Assembly: GCA_019694555.1 (NCBI GenBank)
Contig: JAIBBS010000016.1
Span: forward strand, 1 to 64,000
Reading direction: 5' to 3'
DNA: 64,000 nt
Source of the DNA: Nannocystaceae bacterium
GTDB lineage: Bacteria > Myxococcota_A > Polyangia > Nannocystales > Nannocystaceae
The notes beneath the pieces are model-generated. The model made no database searches. It worked only from the letters and a program-made list of their open reading frames with translations, and was not told the DNA's origin. Shown piece after piece: positions 25,965 through 34,989 of this stretch. The position numbers were made by a program, and so were the translations under genes. The number at the start of each line of letters is the position of its first letter. Position 1 is the first letter of the stretch.

Positions 25965-26876
25965 TCAGCGCAGCAGCGCGACACACCACGAGATCATCGC
26001 GACGTTCGCCGCAGCCGCGGTCGCGATCGCGAAGCGCACGCAGCCGCGTCGATCCGAGGGATCGCCGCTGCGCCACAGCGTCGCCGCGATCGCCAGCACC
26101 GCCAACGCCGGCAGCTCGTGGTCCAGCAACGTCTCGGTCGTGGCCTCGGGCCCCAGCACCAGCGGCGTGGCGAAGATGCCCAGCGCGGTCAGCAGCAGCG
26201 CGTGACGTCGCGCGACCACCGGGCCCACGCGCACCGGCCACGCGCGCTTGTCCGCGGCGCGGTCGAAGGGCTCGTCGGGCAACGCGGTCACGATGTTGCC
26301 CGCGGTCGCGAGCAGCACCGTCGGCAGCAGCATCGCCGGCTGCAGGCCCGCGAGCGTGCCGGCCTGCACGTAGTACGCGAACGCCGGCAGCACCGCGCCC
26401 ACGCCGAGCCCCTGCGCGAGCTCGCCGAAGCCGCGGTACGAAAGGCGCAGCGGCGCGAAGCTGTACGCCAGCAGCAGCCCGATCGCCGCAGCCGCGGCCC
26501 ACGGCGCGAGCGGCCGCGCATCGGCGACGCCGAGCCAACCGGTCAGCCCCAGCATCGCGATCGCCATCGCGGTCGCGGCCGCGCGCAGCTGCGGCGCGGC
26601 GAGCCGGCCCTGCACCAGCACGCGCGAGCCACCCGACAACGGCGTCGGCGCGGTGTGCAGACGATCGGCGTCCTCGTCGGCGACGTCGTTGGCGAAGACG
26701 ATGAAGAGGTGATCGAGGATGCCGAAGCCGTGCACGATCGCGCAGCGCCACAGCTCGAAGTCCGCGCCGTGGGCGATCGCGAGGACCTGACCCAGCACCA
26801 GCGGGATCGCGAGGTTGGCCTGCGCCAGCGGGCGCGCGGCCTGCCACCACGCCCCTGCGCCCGCGCGCTGCGTCAC
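25965..26876 (-). CDS. UbiA-family prenyltransferase (MenA-like)
   Basis: 303 residues, about eight hydrophobic segments. FANDVADEDAD (about 62-72) is the first Asp-rich NDxxDxxxD motif that binds prenyl diphosphate through Mg2+. YSFAPLRLSYRGFGEL and LPDEPFDRAADKRAWPVRVG hold the second conserved polar region. The sequence recalls MenA-type 1,4-dihydroxy-2-naphthoate prenyltransferases, but the aromatic acceptor is not certain. ATG 26876 overlaps the stop of the glyoxalase II gene upstream, giving a coupled two-gene operon. Confidence 0.82.
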   Translation of the reverse strand: MTQRAGAGAWWQAARPLAQANLAIPLVLGQVLAIAHGADFELWRCAIVHGFGILDHLFIVFANDVADEDADRLHTAPTPLSGGSRVLVQGRLAAPQLRAAATAMAIAMLGLTGWLGVADARPLAPWAAAAAIGLLLAYSFAPLRLSYRGFGELAQGLGVGAVLPAFAYYVQAGTLAGLQPAMLLPTVLLATAGNIVTALPDEPFDRAADKRAWPVRVGPVVARRHALLLTALGIFATPLVLGPEATTETLLDHELPALAVLAIAATLWRSGDPSDRRGCVRFAIATAAAANVAMISWCVALLR

Positions 26877-27619
26877 CGGAACTCGTCCTTGGCCGCGCGT
26901 CGGCGGCCAAGGCCCTCGGCATCACCCGCGCGCACGAACGGGTTGGTCGCGCGCTCGAGCGCGACCGTCGTGGGCGTGGTGCAGGCGGGCAACGCGGCCG
27001 CGCGCTGGGTGATCGCGTCGTTGTCGGGCTCGGCCACCGCCGCGAAGCGCAGGTTCGACGCGGTGTACTCGTGGCCGAACCACATCTTGGTCGTCGGCGG
27101 CAGCGAGCACAGCAGCGTGAGGCTCGCGAACATCTGTGCCGGCGTGCCCTCGAACAGCCGGCCGCAACCGCCGGCGAAGAGCGTGTCGCCGGTGAACACG
27201 TGGCCGTCGTCGCTGCCTTCGGCCGGCAGGTACCACGCGATCGCGCCGCGGGTGTGGCCGGGGATGTGCGCGGCGAGGGCCTTGCGGCCGTCGATCACCA
27301 GGCCGCTGTCGACGAAGCCGGTGGTCGGCGCGTCGACGAACAGGCTCTGGCCTTCGATGCGATCGCGATCGCTCGCGTGCGCTGCGACCGGGCGCGGGCC
27401 GAAGTGCGCGAGCAGGCCCGGCACGCCGCCGACGTGATCGGGATGGTGATGGGTCGCGAGCACGCCGGCGAGCCCGAGGCCCGCGGCGGTCAACGCCGCG
27501 ATCACGGGCTCGTGCTCGGACGGATCGACGACCCACGCCGCCGACGCGGTCGTGCCGCGGACCAGGTAGGCATAGTTGTCGCGCAGACACGGCACCGCCG
27601 TGATCACGAGGTCGGCCAT
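26873..27619 (-). CDS. gloB: Hydroxyacylglutathione hydrolase (glyoxalase II-like)
   Basis: 248 residues, metallo-beta-lactamase fold. THHHPDHVGG carries the HxHxDH metal site, HIPGHTRGAIAWY the next His, FTGDTLFAGGCGRLFEG the bridging Asp, and WFGHEYTASNLRFA the last His and the glyoxalase-II-specific ending. Would hydrolyse S-lactoylglutathione or a related thioester. First gene of a two-gene operon with the UbiA protein (4-nt overlap). TAGGCT sits 7 nt before ATG 27619. Confidence 0.9.
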   Translation of the reverse strand: MADLVITAVPCLRDNYAYLVRGTTASAAWVVDPSEHEPVIAALTAAGLGLAGVLATHHHPDHVGGVPGLLAHFGPRPVAAHASDRDRIEGQSLFVDAPTTGFVDSGLVIDGRKALAAHIPGHTRGAIAWYLPAEGSDDGHVFTGDTLFAGGCGRLFEGTPAQMFASLTLLCSLPPTTKMWFGHEYTASNLRFAAVAEPDNDAITQRAAALPACTTPTTVALERATNPFVRAGDAEGLGRRRAAKDEFR

Positions 27620-27626
27620 GCGGCCG

Positions 27627-27632
27627 AGCCTA
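27627..27632 (-). promoter_or_regulatory. -10 box of the gloB/ubiA-like operon
   Basis: TAGGCT on the minus strand, 7 nt before ATG 27619. Confidence 0.5.
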
Positions 27633-27635
27633 CGA

Positions 27636-29216
27636 TCAACGGTGGCGCGAGGGCGAGCTGTGATGCGAGGGCGCGCTGTGATGCGAGGGCGCGCTCCGCG
27701 ACGGGCTGCTGTGGTGCGAGGGCGCGCTGTGGCGAGCCGGCGGCGAGTACGACCGCGAGGGCGCGCTGTGGCGCACCGGCGGCGAGTACGAGCGCGACGG
27801 GGCGCTGCGCGAAGGCGGGCTGTACGAGCGCGAGGGCGCGTGGAACGACGGCGTCGACGTGCGCGAGGGCGAAGCGCTGCGCGACGGCGCAGCCGCACGC
27901 GAGGGCGCGTCCCACCCGGCCGCGGCGCGCGAGGGCGTCGAGACCGGACCGTTGCTCTGGCCACCCGAACGCACCGTGCGCGAGGGTGCTGCGGCGGGCT
28001 GATCCCAGCGCGGCCGCGCACCGGCGTTGCTGGTGAACGGGTCGCGTGCCGGCGCATTCTCGGGCGCGAGCGAACCGACCGTGCGAGCCGATCGCGACGG
28101 CGCAGCCATGGTGCCGCGCGGATCGATCGTGGTCACGCGCGCGCCGGAGGCCGTGGTGTACGTGCGCACCGGTCGGGCCGAACGCGTGGGTGCATTCGCG
28201 ACCGGCACCGTGCGCGGCGGCGCAGCCGTGGCCACGCGATCGCCGTTGGCGTTGCGGGCCGGAGCATCGACCGCGGTGGGTGCGAGCCGCGAGGGCGCAG
28301 AGCCGGGCGCCGTGCGCGTGGGCGAGCCCGCCGCGACCGCGTCGCCGGTGGGCTTGCGCGTCGGCGCGCCGCCGCCGGCCGCGACCGGATCCTGCTTGCG
28401 CGTCGGAGCACCACCGGTGCGCGTGGGCCCGCCGCCCGCCGCCGAGCTGTCCGGCCGCGCGCCACGATTCGCGCCCGTGCCTGCGACGCCGGTGCGATGC
28501 GGACCGGCATCGGCCACCGCGGGTTGCGAACGACGCGGACCGTCGCCCTTGGACGGACCACCGCCCGAGGCCGGGTGCGACGGTGCACCGGGCGAAGGCT
28601 TGTCGCCGCCGTGATCGACCCACCAGTTGTGGTGGTGGTTCTGCTGGTTCACGACCGGCAGACCGTATGCGTGATAGCCGTAGTAGCCGACGCCGCCCCA
28701 GTACCAGCCCGCGCCGTAGTAGCCCACGCCCCACGCGTACGGGGCCCACGGGTAGTAGCCGTTCCAGCACACGACCAGCGGCGACGGCGGGCCCCAGTAG
28801 TACACCCAACCGCCGTACACGGGACTCCAGAACACGAAGTCACCGTTGACGTTGTAGTACCACGTGCCGCCCCAGTACACGCGCGGGAAGCTCTCGATCG
28901 CCTCGGGGTACGAGTGCACGTACGTGACGACCTCGACGCGCGTTCCATCCGAGAGCGTGTCGTAGCCGACCACGCTGCCATCGGTGGTCGTGGTCGTGGT
29001 CGTGGTGGTGACGGTCGACTCGGTGACGTAGACGTCGTCGTAGGTGCCGGGCTGCGCGATCACGGTGCGCGGTGCGTCCGGCAGATCGGTGTCGGGCATG
29101 CGCGAGCGGGCACAACCACCGAGGCCCAGCGCGCTCGCGAGTGCGAGCAGCACGCTCGCGCGGCGCAGTGCGCTTCGGGTCGGGACACCAGGGCGAGCGG
29201 TCGAGTCGAGCGGCAT
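27636..29216 (-). CDS. Low-complexity surface lipoprotein (Tyr/Trp/Gly core, Ser/Pro/His/Arg tail)
   Basis: 526 residues. Signal peptide with lipobox LGLGGC, a run of nine Thr (TESTVTTTTTTTTT), then an aromatic domain (about 95-210) with FPRVYWGGTWYYNVNG, VYGGWVYYWGPPSP and GVGYYGAGWYWGGVGYYGYH. Residues 215-430 are a Pro/Arg/Thr/Ala-rich disordered stretch. The last 90 residues repeat SRSYSPP, SAPSHHS and SPSR units. Overall it resembles exposed or matrix proteins rather than an enzyme. The 3' end is 16 bp from the gloB start. ATG 29216 gives a normal lipoprotein signal. Confidence 0.65.
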   Translation of the reverse strand: MPLDSTARPGVPTRSALRRASVLLALASALGLGGCARSRMPDTDLPDAPRTVIAQPGTYDDVYVTESTVTTTTTTTTTDGSVVGYDTLSDGTRVEVVTYVHSYPEAIESFPRVYWGGTWYYNVNGDFVFWSPVYGGWVYYWGPPSPLVVCWNGYYPWAPYAWGVGYYGAGWYWGGVGYYGYHAYGLPVVNQQNHHHNWWVDHGGDKPSPGAPSHPASGGGPSKGDGPRRSQPAVADAGPHRTGVAGTGANRGARPDSSAAGGGPTRTGGAPTRKQDPVAAGGGAPTRKPTGDAVAAGSPTRTAPGSAPSRLAPTAVDAPARNANGDRVATAAPPRTVPVANAPTRSARPVRTYTTASGARVTTIDPRGTMAAPSRSARTVGSLAPENAPARDPFTSNAGARPRWDQPAAAPSRTVRSGGQSNGPVSTPSRAAAGWDAPSRAAAPSRSASPSRTSTPSFHAPSRSYSPPSRSAPSRSYSPPVRHSAPSRSYSPPARHSAPSHHSSPSRSAPSHHSAPSHHSSPSRHR

Positions 29217-29544
29217 CGGGCACCAGCCTCTGCGAGGACGCGAGCGGAAACCGTTCGCGCTGGCCTCGTAACGATCTTGTGAACCCCGGACGCGAGGGTC
29301 GCAACGTGGATTCGCCCGAGCGTCGCATGGGGCCGTGATCCGGCCGACGGCGCGCGCCAAAATGGCTCGTTCGCGGCCACGGACGTGCGTCCGCGCTCGC
29401 CCGAACCGCGGCCGCGACGGGCTAAGAACCGACTTAGGACCCGCCTGGGCTCCGAGCGCGACCCCGCCGCGCGCCCGCGCTCGCCGCCGCCGGCCTTGAC
29501 GCGGCCGCGCCGCCGCGGCGATCCTGGCGGCTGCGGTCGCACCC
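29217..29544. other. 328-bp divergent intergenic region
   Basis: Divergent promoter region between the low-complexity lipoprotein gene and the FHA gene. Contains an inverted repeat CTAAG-N6-CTTAG at 29422-29437, a possible operator. No gene seen; no clear -10 box adjacent to either start. Confidence 0.5.
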
Positions 29545-30471
29545 ATGGCTCCAGCGGCGCCGGTCTACGTTCTCCACTTCGTGCGCGGCAAGTACCAGGG
29601 CCAGGAGTTCGCGCTCGAAGCGAACAAGGCCGTGATCGCGGGCCGCAGCACCGAGGCCGATCTCGTGCTCTCCGACGATGCGGTCAGTCGCAAGCACGCG
29701 CGCTTCCACGGCGCGCGTGGTCGCGTATGGATCCGCGATCTCGGCTCGCGCAACGGCACGCTCGTCAACGGCGAACGCGTGCTGCACCACTGCCTGCGCG
29801 AGGGCGATCGCGTCGCGATCGGCTCGAGCCTCGCGCGCGTCGAGCTCAAGGATGCCGGCGAGGTCGGCACGCGTCGCGCGGGCGAGCAACGCCGGCGTCG
29901 GCCCAACGACGCGGCCGGTCGCTCGATGACCGGCAGCATCGAAGACATCCCGCTGATGGACGTGCTGCAGTGGCTCGCGACCAGCCGCAAGACCGGCTGC
30001 CTCAAGGTCCGCGACGTCGGTCGCGGGCGGGTGGGCGCGCTGCACCTGCGCGAGGGCCGGGTCTACTACGCCGACATCGTCGGCAATCGCCTGCTGCATC
30101 CCGAGAAGGCGCTGCTGCGCATGCTCAACTGGGATCGCGGCATGTTCGAGCTCGAGAACACGCCGATCGAGAACCCGCCGATCGAGATCAACCTCTCGCT
30201 CGAACACATGCTCATGGAGGCCGCGCGGCAGCAGGACGAGCTCGCCAACCTGGCGAAGAAGTCGTCGCTGCCGAGCTATGGCCAGAGCGTGACCATCGCG
30301 CGGCCGTGCCCGGTGCGGTGGAAGACGCTGTCGCAGACCGAGCTCGACCTCGTGCAGGACATCATCGAGGCCGGCGGTTGGTGGGAGGTCATCGACAGCA
30401 GCACGGTCGACGACATCACGCTGACCAAGCAGCTGATCGCGCTCAAGCAAAAGGGCGTCGTCACGTACTGA
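29545..30471 (+). CDS. FHA domain / DUF4388 (PATAN) protein
   Basis: 308 residues. An N-terminal FHA domain (about 8-100) has GRSTEADLVLSDDAVSRKHA and LGSRNGTLVNGERV, the phosphothreonine-binding signature. A DUF4388/PATAN domain starts near 130 (MTGSIEDIPLMDVLQWL, KTGCLKVRDVGRG, LREGRVYYADIVGNRL), a dimerising module used in myxobacterial and cyanobacterial signalling. It probably reads out phosphorylation by one of the kinases and passes it on. No DNA-binding or enzymatic domain. Soluble. Stands alone. Confidence 0.88.
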   Translation: MAPAAPVYVLHFVRGKYQGQEFALEANKAVIAGRSTEADLVLSDDAVSRKHARFHGARGRVWIRDLGSRNGTLVNGERVLHHCLREGDRVAIGSSLARVELKDAGEVGTRRAGEQRRRRPNDAAGRSMTGSIEDIPLMDVLQWLATSRKTGCLKVRDVGRGRVGALHLREGRVYYADIVGNRLLHPEKALLRMLNWDRGMFELENTPIENPPIEINLSLEHMLMEAARQQDELANLAKKSSLPSYGQSVTIARPCPVRWKTLSQTELDLVQDIIEAGGWWEVIDSSTVDDITLTKQLIALKQKGVVTY

Positions 30472-30501
30472 GAGACGCGCGGCGTCTCGTCCACGGCCGT
30501 G

Positions 30502-31266
30502 CTACTCGGCGGCCGCGACCGGTTGCTCGGCGTCGTCGGGTGCGTCGAAGAAGCTCTTGAGCTCGCGATAGAACGGGTGGCTCATCACCAGCGACGAGTG
30601 GCCGCCCGGCAGCACGATGAAGTCGCGCTGCGGGTCCACGCCGGTCAGCGGCCGCGGCAACGGACACAGCGCGTCGTGCAGGCCGTGGATCTGCCGCACG
30701 CGCAGGCCCGGCGGCAGCGTGCCCGCGCGCAGGTCGGCGATGAAGTCGCTGCTGGGCAGGCACTGCCACACGCTCGGACTGACCAGGCCCACGGTCGCGA
30801 CGCCCACGAGCCCGGCCCAGGTGCCATCGGTGGGTGCGCCCAGCAGAGCGAGCCGTCGGATCGCGCGGTGGGCCTGCAGGAACTTCACCGCATGCAGCGC
30901 GACCAGGCCGCCCATGCTGAAGCCCACCACGTCGAATTGCTCGACACCCAGGGTCTGCTGCAGGCGATCGATGTGCTCGACCAGCTCCTGCGCGCTGGCT
31001 CGCAGCGATCGCAGCTGGAACGTGCCGTGGTGATACGTGAACGTCGCGCGGCCGTCGTCGGCGAAGCGCTTGGCCAGCGGCATCATCGTGCCGCGCGTGC
31101 CGAGGAATCCGTGGGCCAGCAGCACCGGCGGCGTGCCCGGGCGGCTCCACGTCAGATCGCTGCGGACATGATTGCCGCGCACCAGATGTCGCGCGTAGGC
31201 AGCTCCGTGGGTCACCGTGCGGAGCACGATGCCGAGTGCGGAGCGGGGCGAGCCCGAGGCGGCCAA
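30502..31266 (-). CDS. Alpha/beta hydrolase (lipase/esterase-like)
   Basis: About 254 residues. VLLAHGFLGTRG is the oxyanion-hole turn, VVGFSMGGLVALH the nucleophile elbow (GFSMG), GLHDALCPL the acid region and LPGGHSSLVMSHPF the catalytic His, an intact triad in normal order. Substrate unknown. No cleavable signal, though the N-terminus is not firmly placed: TTG 31266 lies 9 nt after TATCGT, matching other genes here, while GTG 31272 and a downstream GTG are alternatives. Convergent with the FHA gene. Confidence 0.78.
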   Translation of the reverse strand: MAASGSPRSALGIVLRTVTHGAAYARHLVRGNHVRSDLTWSRPGTPPVLLAHGFLGTRGTMMPLAKRFADDGRATFTYHHGTFQLRSLRASAQELVEHIDRLQQTLGVEQFDVVGFSMGGLVALHAVKFLQAHRAIRRLALLGAPTDGTWAGLVGVATVGLVSPSVWQCLPSSDFIADLRAGTLPPGLRVRQIHGLHDALCPLPRPLTGVDPQRDFIVLPGGHSSLVMSHPFYRELKSFFDAPDDAEQPVAAAE

Positions 31267-31275
31267 GGTCACAGG

Positions 31276-31281
31276 ACGATA
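31276..31281 (-). promoter_or_regulatory. -10 box of the hydrolase gene
   Basis: TATCGT on the minus strand, 9 nt before the proposed TTG 31266 start. Confidence 0.35.
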
Positions 31282-31437
31282 GCAGGGAAACAACAGCGCA
31301 CCGCAGTTCTCGGTGTGGCCGCAGCGCGCGCACGGCGAGCCGTGACGGCGCTCACGGCTTCGTCGACGGGCTTTCGTTCGCGGCGACGACGAGCACGGTC
31401 GTCGTGCACGCGCGTGCACACCTCGCACGCAGCGCGA

Positions 31438-32361
31438 TCAGTCGTGCTCGCGCGTGGGCTTGCCGCTGGGCGCGACCGTCGCGAGCGCCGTCGACGGATT
31501 GGGGCTCTGGATCGGCGCCTCGGGCAGCATGTTGCGGAAGCTGCCGGGGCCGGGCCCCAACGCCAGCGCCCGCGCGCGCGCGTCGCTCGCCAGACGCGTG
31601 CCGGGGAACGCGTGCATCGCCTGCTCGTAGCGCGACTGTGCCAGCTGGCGCTCGCCGCAGTGCTCGTAGGCCTGCGCGAGATGGAACAGGTACACGACCA
31701 GCGCCGGGCTGTACTCGAGCGCGGTGGTGCCGGCCTCGAGCAGCGGCAGGGCCTCGCGCGCGCGGCCCATCCGCACCAGGCACAGGCCTTCGACGGCCTG
31801 CCATGCGCGCTCGACGTCGCTGCGAAACGGCGCGGGCACGTGCTGCAGGCAGGTGTCGCGATCGTCGCGGATCATCTGCAGGCGCTGCTCGTCGGGGTCT
31901 TCCGTCAGCACCGAGAGCTCGTGGCGACCGAAGGCCGCGAGCGCAGCGAGGTGGGGCGAGCGCGGATCGTGCTCGGTGCCGTAGATCTCGCGCGCCTCGT
32001 CGAGTCGCCACTCCGCGACGAGCAAGCCGCCCAGCTGCGCGCGCGCGAGCCACTCGCGCTCGGCGCTCACGGCTTCACCGGCCTCGACCAGCGCGAGCTG
32101 CTTGCGCAGGTCGTCCTCGAGCTCGCGGTGCTGGCCTGCTGCGATCGCCAGCCGCATGTGCTCGGCCTCGTAGAGGCTGCGACGCATGCGGTCGCGGCCC
32201 AGCAGCCACGCGCCCAGCGTCATGCTGAACGCGAGCGCGGCGAACACTGCGAGCTCGCCGGCACAGCCGCCGGTCGCGAGCAGCAGCGCCAGCCACGGCA
32301 GCCGGCGTGCGACCGCATCACGCTCGTCGCTGGACCTGGTTCGTTGCACGGGAACCCGCAC
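31438..32361 (-). CDS. Membrane-anchored TPR-like protein
   Basis: About 307 residues from GTG 32361. An N-terminal hydrophobic stretch (LPWLALLLATGG, then AVFAALAFSMTLGAWLLG) anchors it. Helical repeats follow: RELEDDLRKQLALVEAG, WRLDEAREIYGTEHDP, LVRMGRAREALPLLEAG, YLFHLAQAYEHCGERQLAQ, each TPR-like. The tail is Pro/Ser/Ala-rich. Expected to be a scaffold facing the cytoplasm or periplasm; partner unknown. It shares a compact divergent promoter with the radical SAM gene (18 bp between start codons). Confidence 0.65.
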   Translation of the reverse strand: MRVPVQRTRSSDERDAVARRLPWLALLLATGGCAGELAVFAALAFSMTLGAWLLGRDRMRRSLYEAEHMRLAIAAGQHRELEDDLRKQLALVEAGEAVSAEREWLARAQLGGLLVAEWRLDEAREIYGTEHDPRSPHLAALAAFGRHELSVLTEDPDEQRLQMIRDDRDTCLQHVPAPFRSDVERAWQAVEGLCLVRMGRAREALPLLEAGTTALEYSPALVVYLFHLAQAYEHCGERQLAQSRYEQAMHAFPGTRLASDARARALALGPGPGSFRNMLPEAPIQSPNPSTALATVAPSGKPTREHD

Positions 32362-32365
32362 GGGA

Positions 32366-32372
32366 TAGCATA
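32366..32372. promoter_or_regulatory. Shared bidirectional -10 box
   Basis: TAGCATA reads TAGCAT on the plus strand (8 nt before GTG 32380) and TATGCT on the minus strand (5 nt before GTG 32361). One 7-bp element could serve as the -10 of both divergent genes. Confidence 0.55.
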
Positions 32373-32379
32373 GCGGCTG

Positions 32380-33393
32380 GTGCCGCGCCCGGTCGCGAAT
32401 CCGCCCAATCCCTGGGAGTCGACGCACGTGCAGTGGCTCGGCCCGGCGCCGCCGTCGACCCTGGCGGTCTACGAGGAAGACGCGCGCTCGATCGTCGTCG
32501 ACAACGACAGCCCCGACGTCCCGTTCCGCTACAGCGTCAATCCCTACCGCGGCTGCTTCCACGGCTGCGCGTATTGCTACGCGCGGCCGACCCACGAGCA
32601 GCTGGGCTTCGGTGCGGGCACCGACTTCGAGCGCCGCATCGTGGTCAAGCGCAACGCACCCGAGCTGCTGCACGCACGGATGATGTCGCCGTCGTGGCGC
32701 GGCGAGATGATCGCGTTCTCGGGCGTGACCGATTGCTACCAGCCGCTCGAGGCCAGCTATGGCCTGACGCGTCGCATGCTCGAGGTGTGCCTGCGCTTCA
32801 AGAACCCCGTCGGCGTCATCACCAAGGGCGCGTTGGTCGAGCGCGACGTCGATCTGCTGGCGGCGCTCTCGCGCGAGGCTCGCTGCACCGTCTACGTCAG
32901 CCTGCCGTTCGTGGACGAGACCCATGCGCGCGCGCTCGAGCCCTACGCCGCGTCGGTGTCGCGTCGGCTCGCGGCGTTGCGGGTGCTGTCGGAGGCCGGC
33001 ATCCGCACGGGCGTCAGCCTGTCGCCGATCATCCCCGGGCTCAACGACTCGGCGATCCCCGACGTGCTCGAGCGTGCGCGCGAGGCCGGTGCGTCGGTGG
33101 CGTTCATGATCATGCTGCGCCTGCCTGCCAACGTGCGTCCGGTGTTCGTCGAGCGCCTGCGCGAGGCGTTGCCGCTGCGGGCCGAGCACGTGCTGTCGGC
33201 GGTGCGAGACGTCCGCGACGGCGCGCTGTACCGCGGCGGCTTCGGCGAGCGCATGCGCGGCGAGGGCCCGCGCTGGGCGGCGATCGAGCAACTCTTCGAG
33301 CTGCATCGCCGACGGCTGGGCTTCGAGGACGGCGAGCGCTACGACGGCGGTGCGAGCACGTTCGTGCGGCCGGGGCAGCTGGGATTGTTCTGA
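32380..33393 (+). CDS. Radical SAM protein (PA0069/Rv2578c-like)
   Basis: 337 residues. YRGCFHGCAYCYARP has the Cx3Cx2C cluster that binds the 4Fe-4S group of S-adenosylmethionine radical enzymes. NPYRG just before it, FSGVTDCYQPLEASY and GVITKGALVERDVDLL are typical of the PA0069/Rv2578c group related to spore photoproduct lyase. The reaction of this group is not established. It is transcribed divergently from the TPR protein gene. GTG 32380 start; no Shine-Dalgarno. Confidence 0.85.
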   Translation: MPRPVANPPNPWESTHVQWLGPAPPSTLAVYEEDARSIVVDNDSPDVPFRYSVNPYRGCFHGCAYCYARPTHEQLGFGAGTDFERRIVVKRNAPELLHARMMSPSWRGEMIAFSGVTDCYQPLEASYGLTRRMLEVCLRFKNPVGVITKGALVERDVDLLAALSREARCTVYVSLPFVDETHARALEPYAASVSRRLAALRVLSEAGIRTGVSLSPIIPGLNDSAIPDVLERAREAGASVAFMIMLRLPANVRPVFVERLREALPLRAEHVLSAVRDVRDGALYRGGFGERMRGEGPRWAAIEQLFELHRRRLGFEDGERYDGGASTFVRPGQLGLF

Positions 33394-33493
33394 GTCGCGC
33401 GCGCAGGAGCTCCTGGACTCGGCCCGACGCAGGGCGGCCGCCGTTTCCCATGGCGTGGTTGCGCGGCGCCGGGCGCACCGCCGGCGGAGGCGC

Positions 33494-33499
33494 TATGCT
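33494..33499 (+). promoter_or_regulatory. -10 box of the FG-GAP lipoprotein gene
   Basis: TATGCT, 4 nt before ATG 33504 and 7 nt before the tandem ATG 33507. Confidence 0.45.
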
Positions 33500-33503
33500 G
33501 GAA

Positions 33504-34883
33504 ATGATGGTGGTCGGTCGGTTGGACCCGTCGGTGTGGAACCTTGGCGTGCCGGCCATGTTGCTCGCGGCGTGCGGACCCGTCGTGGTCGGTGGCGGCG
33601 GCGGTGGCTCGGCCGACGACGGCACCGCTGGCGAGACCGGCACCACCGACGGCGACAGTCACAGCGGCAGCGCGACCTCGCCGTCGACGAGTGCGAGTAC
33701 CGGCACGACGTCGTCGGTGGAGTGCGAAGGGCCGCAGGATTGCCCGCCGGGCTACTCCTGCATCGACGGCATGTGCGACTACGAGGTGTGTGCCGACGGC
33801 GGTGCCGAGTTCGGCTGCGGCTATGACTGCTACAGCGCGTACGAGTGCGATTCCGGCGACGTGTGCCAGTACGGCGTGTGCACGCAGGTCGAGCCGGAGT
33901 CGTCGTGCGACGGCGTGCCGTTCGCGCTCTCGATCCCGATCGAGGCGGTGGGCGTGCGCTCGCTGGCGTTCATCGACGTCGGTGCCGCGGATCGCGGCTT
34001 GCTGGTCGGCGGCGCAGGCACGCAGCTGGTCCGCGTCGACGGAACCATCACCACCATCGACGAAGACGCGATCGCGGAGGCCATGGCGGTCGGCGACCTG
34101 GATGCCGACGGCGACGAGGACCTCGCGATGGCGACCAACGACGGTCGCGTGCGCATCGTGCTGCAACAGGGCTCGTGGCTGCCCAGCGAGCTGGGGCAGA
34201 TGCGGATGGCGAACCTGGTGGCGATCGCCGACAGCGAGGCCGACGGTTTCCCCGACGTGTTCGCGAGCAGCGGCGTGACCGACACGGTCGTGTTCCGCAA
34301 CGAGGGGCCCGGCGGGTGGCTCGACGCGCAGATGGTGGGCGAGCCGCTGTCGTCGCTGGCGCGCGGCTCGCTCGACGGCGATCTCGACGAAGACGTGCTG
34401 ATGCAGGGCCAGCGGCTCGACGTGCTGGTCGCCGGCGACCTCGAGCATCCGATCGACGTGCCGACACCCGCGCTCATCAGCCTGCGGGTGCTCGCGGTCG
34501 GCGACTTCGACCAGTCCGGCGAGGACGACGTCGCGATGTTCGACGCCGTCAACGGCACCAGCTTCGTCACCGTGATGCGCAGCCCGGTGCTCGCAAGCGC
34601 CGGAGCGGCGACGACGTGGTGGCCCGCCGGCGTGTCCGTGCTCGCGACCGGTGACCTCGACGGCGATGGTGACCCCGACGTCGTCGGTGCGGATGGCGAT
34701 CAACAGCTGGCGATCGGCTGGGGCAGCAACGAACCCGGCCTCGATCTGTTCAGCTGCGTCTCGACGATGCAGACCGAGCTCGAGGTCACCCGTCTCGCGG
34801 TCGGTGACTTCACCGGCGACGGGCGCAACGACATCGCGATCAGCGATGGCACCGGCGTGCAGGTGCTCGCGCGCACGGACTGA
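33504..34883 (+). CDS. FG-GAP (VCBS) repeat lipoprotein 1
   Basis: 459 residues. Signal peptide with lipobox LLAAC, poly-Gly stretch and Ser/Thr/Asp linker (to about 72), a Cys-rich segment (QDCPPGYSCIDGMCDYEVC, about 78-130), then repeats with calcium-loop-like DxDxDxD sequences: GDLDADGDEDLAMAT, GDFDQSGEDDVAMF, GDLDGDGDPDVVG, GDFTGDGRNDIAI. Repeats of this kind form a beta-propeller as in integrin alpha subunits. Expected on the cell surface. A second, longer member lies at 36675-38327 on the other strand. Confidence 0.8.
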   Translation: MMVVGRLDPSVWNLGVPAMLLAACGPVVVGGGGGGSADDGTAGETGTTDGDSHSGSATSPSTSASTGTTSSVECEGPQDCPPGYSCIDGMCDYEVCADGGAEFGCGYDCYSAYECDSGDVCQYGVCTQVEPESSCDGVPFALSIPIEAVGVRSLAFIDVGAADRGLLVGGAGTQLVRVDGTITTIDEDAIAEAMAVGDLDADGDEDLAMATNDGRVRIVLQQGSWLPSELGQMRMANLVAIADSEADGFPDVFASSGVTDTVVFRNEGPGGWLDAQMVGEPLSSLARGSLDGDLDEDVLMQGQRLDVLVAGDLEHPIDVPTPALISLRVLAVGDFDQSGEDDVAMFDAVNGTSFVTVMRSPVLASAGAATTWWPAGVSVLATGDLDGDGDPDVVGADGDQQLAIGWGSNEPGLDLFSCVSTMQTELEVTRLAVGDFTGDGRNDIAISDGTGVQVLARTD

Positions 34884-34989
34884 CGCCGCGACCGCGAGGT
34901 CGTCGCACGGAAATCGTACGGCCCGATGCGCCGCCGCGAGCCATCCCAGGCGCTGAAAGTCGCATCGCGTGGGCTTCGTTGCGGCGGAT

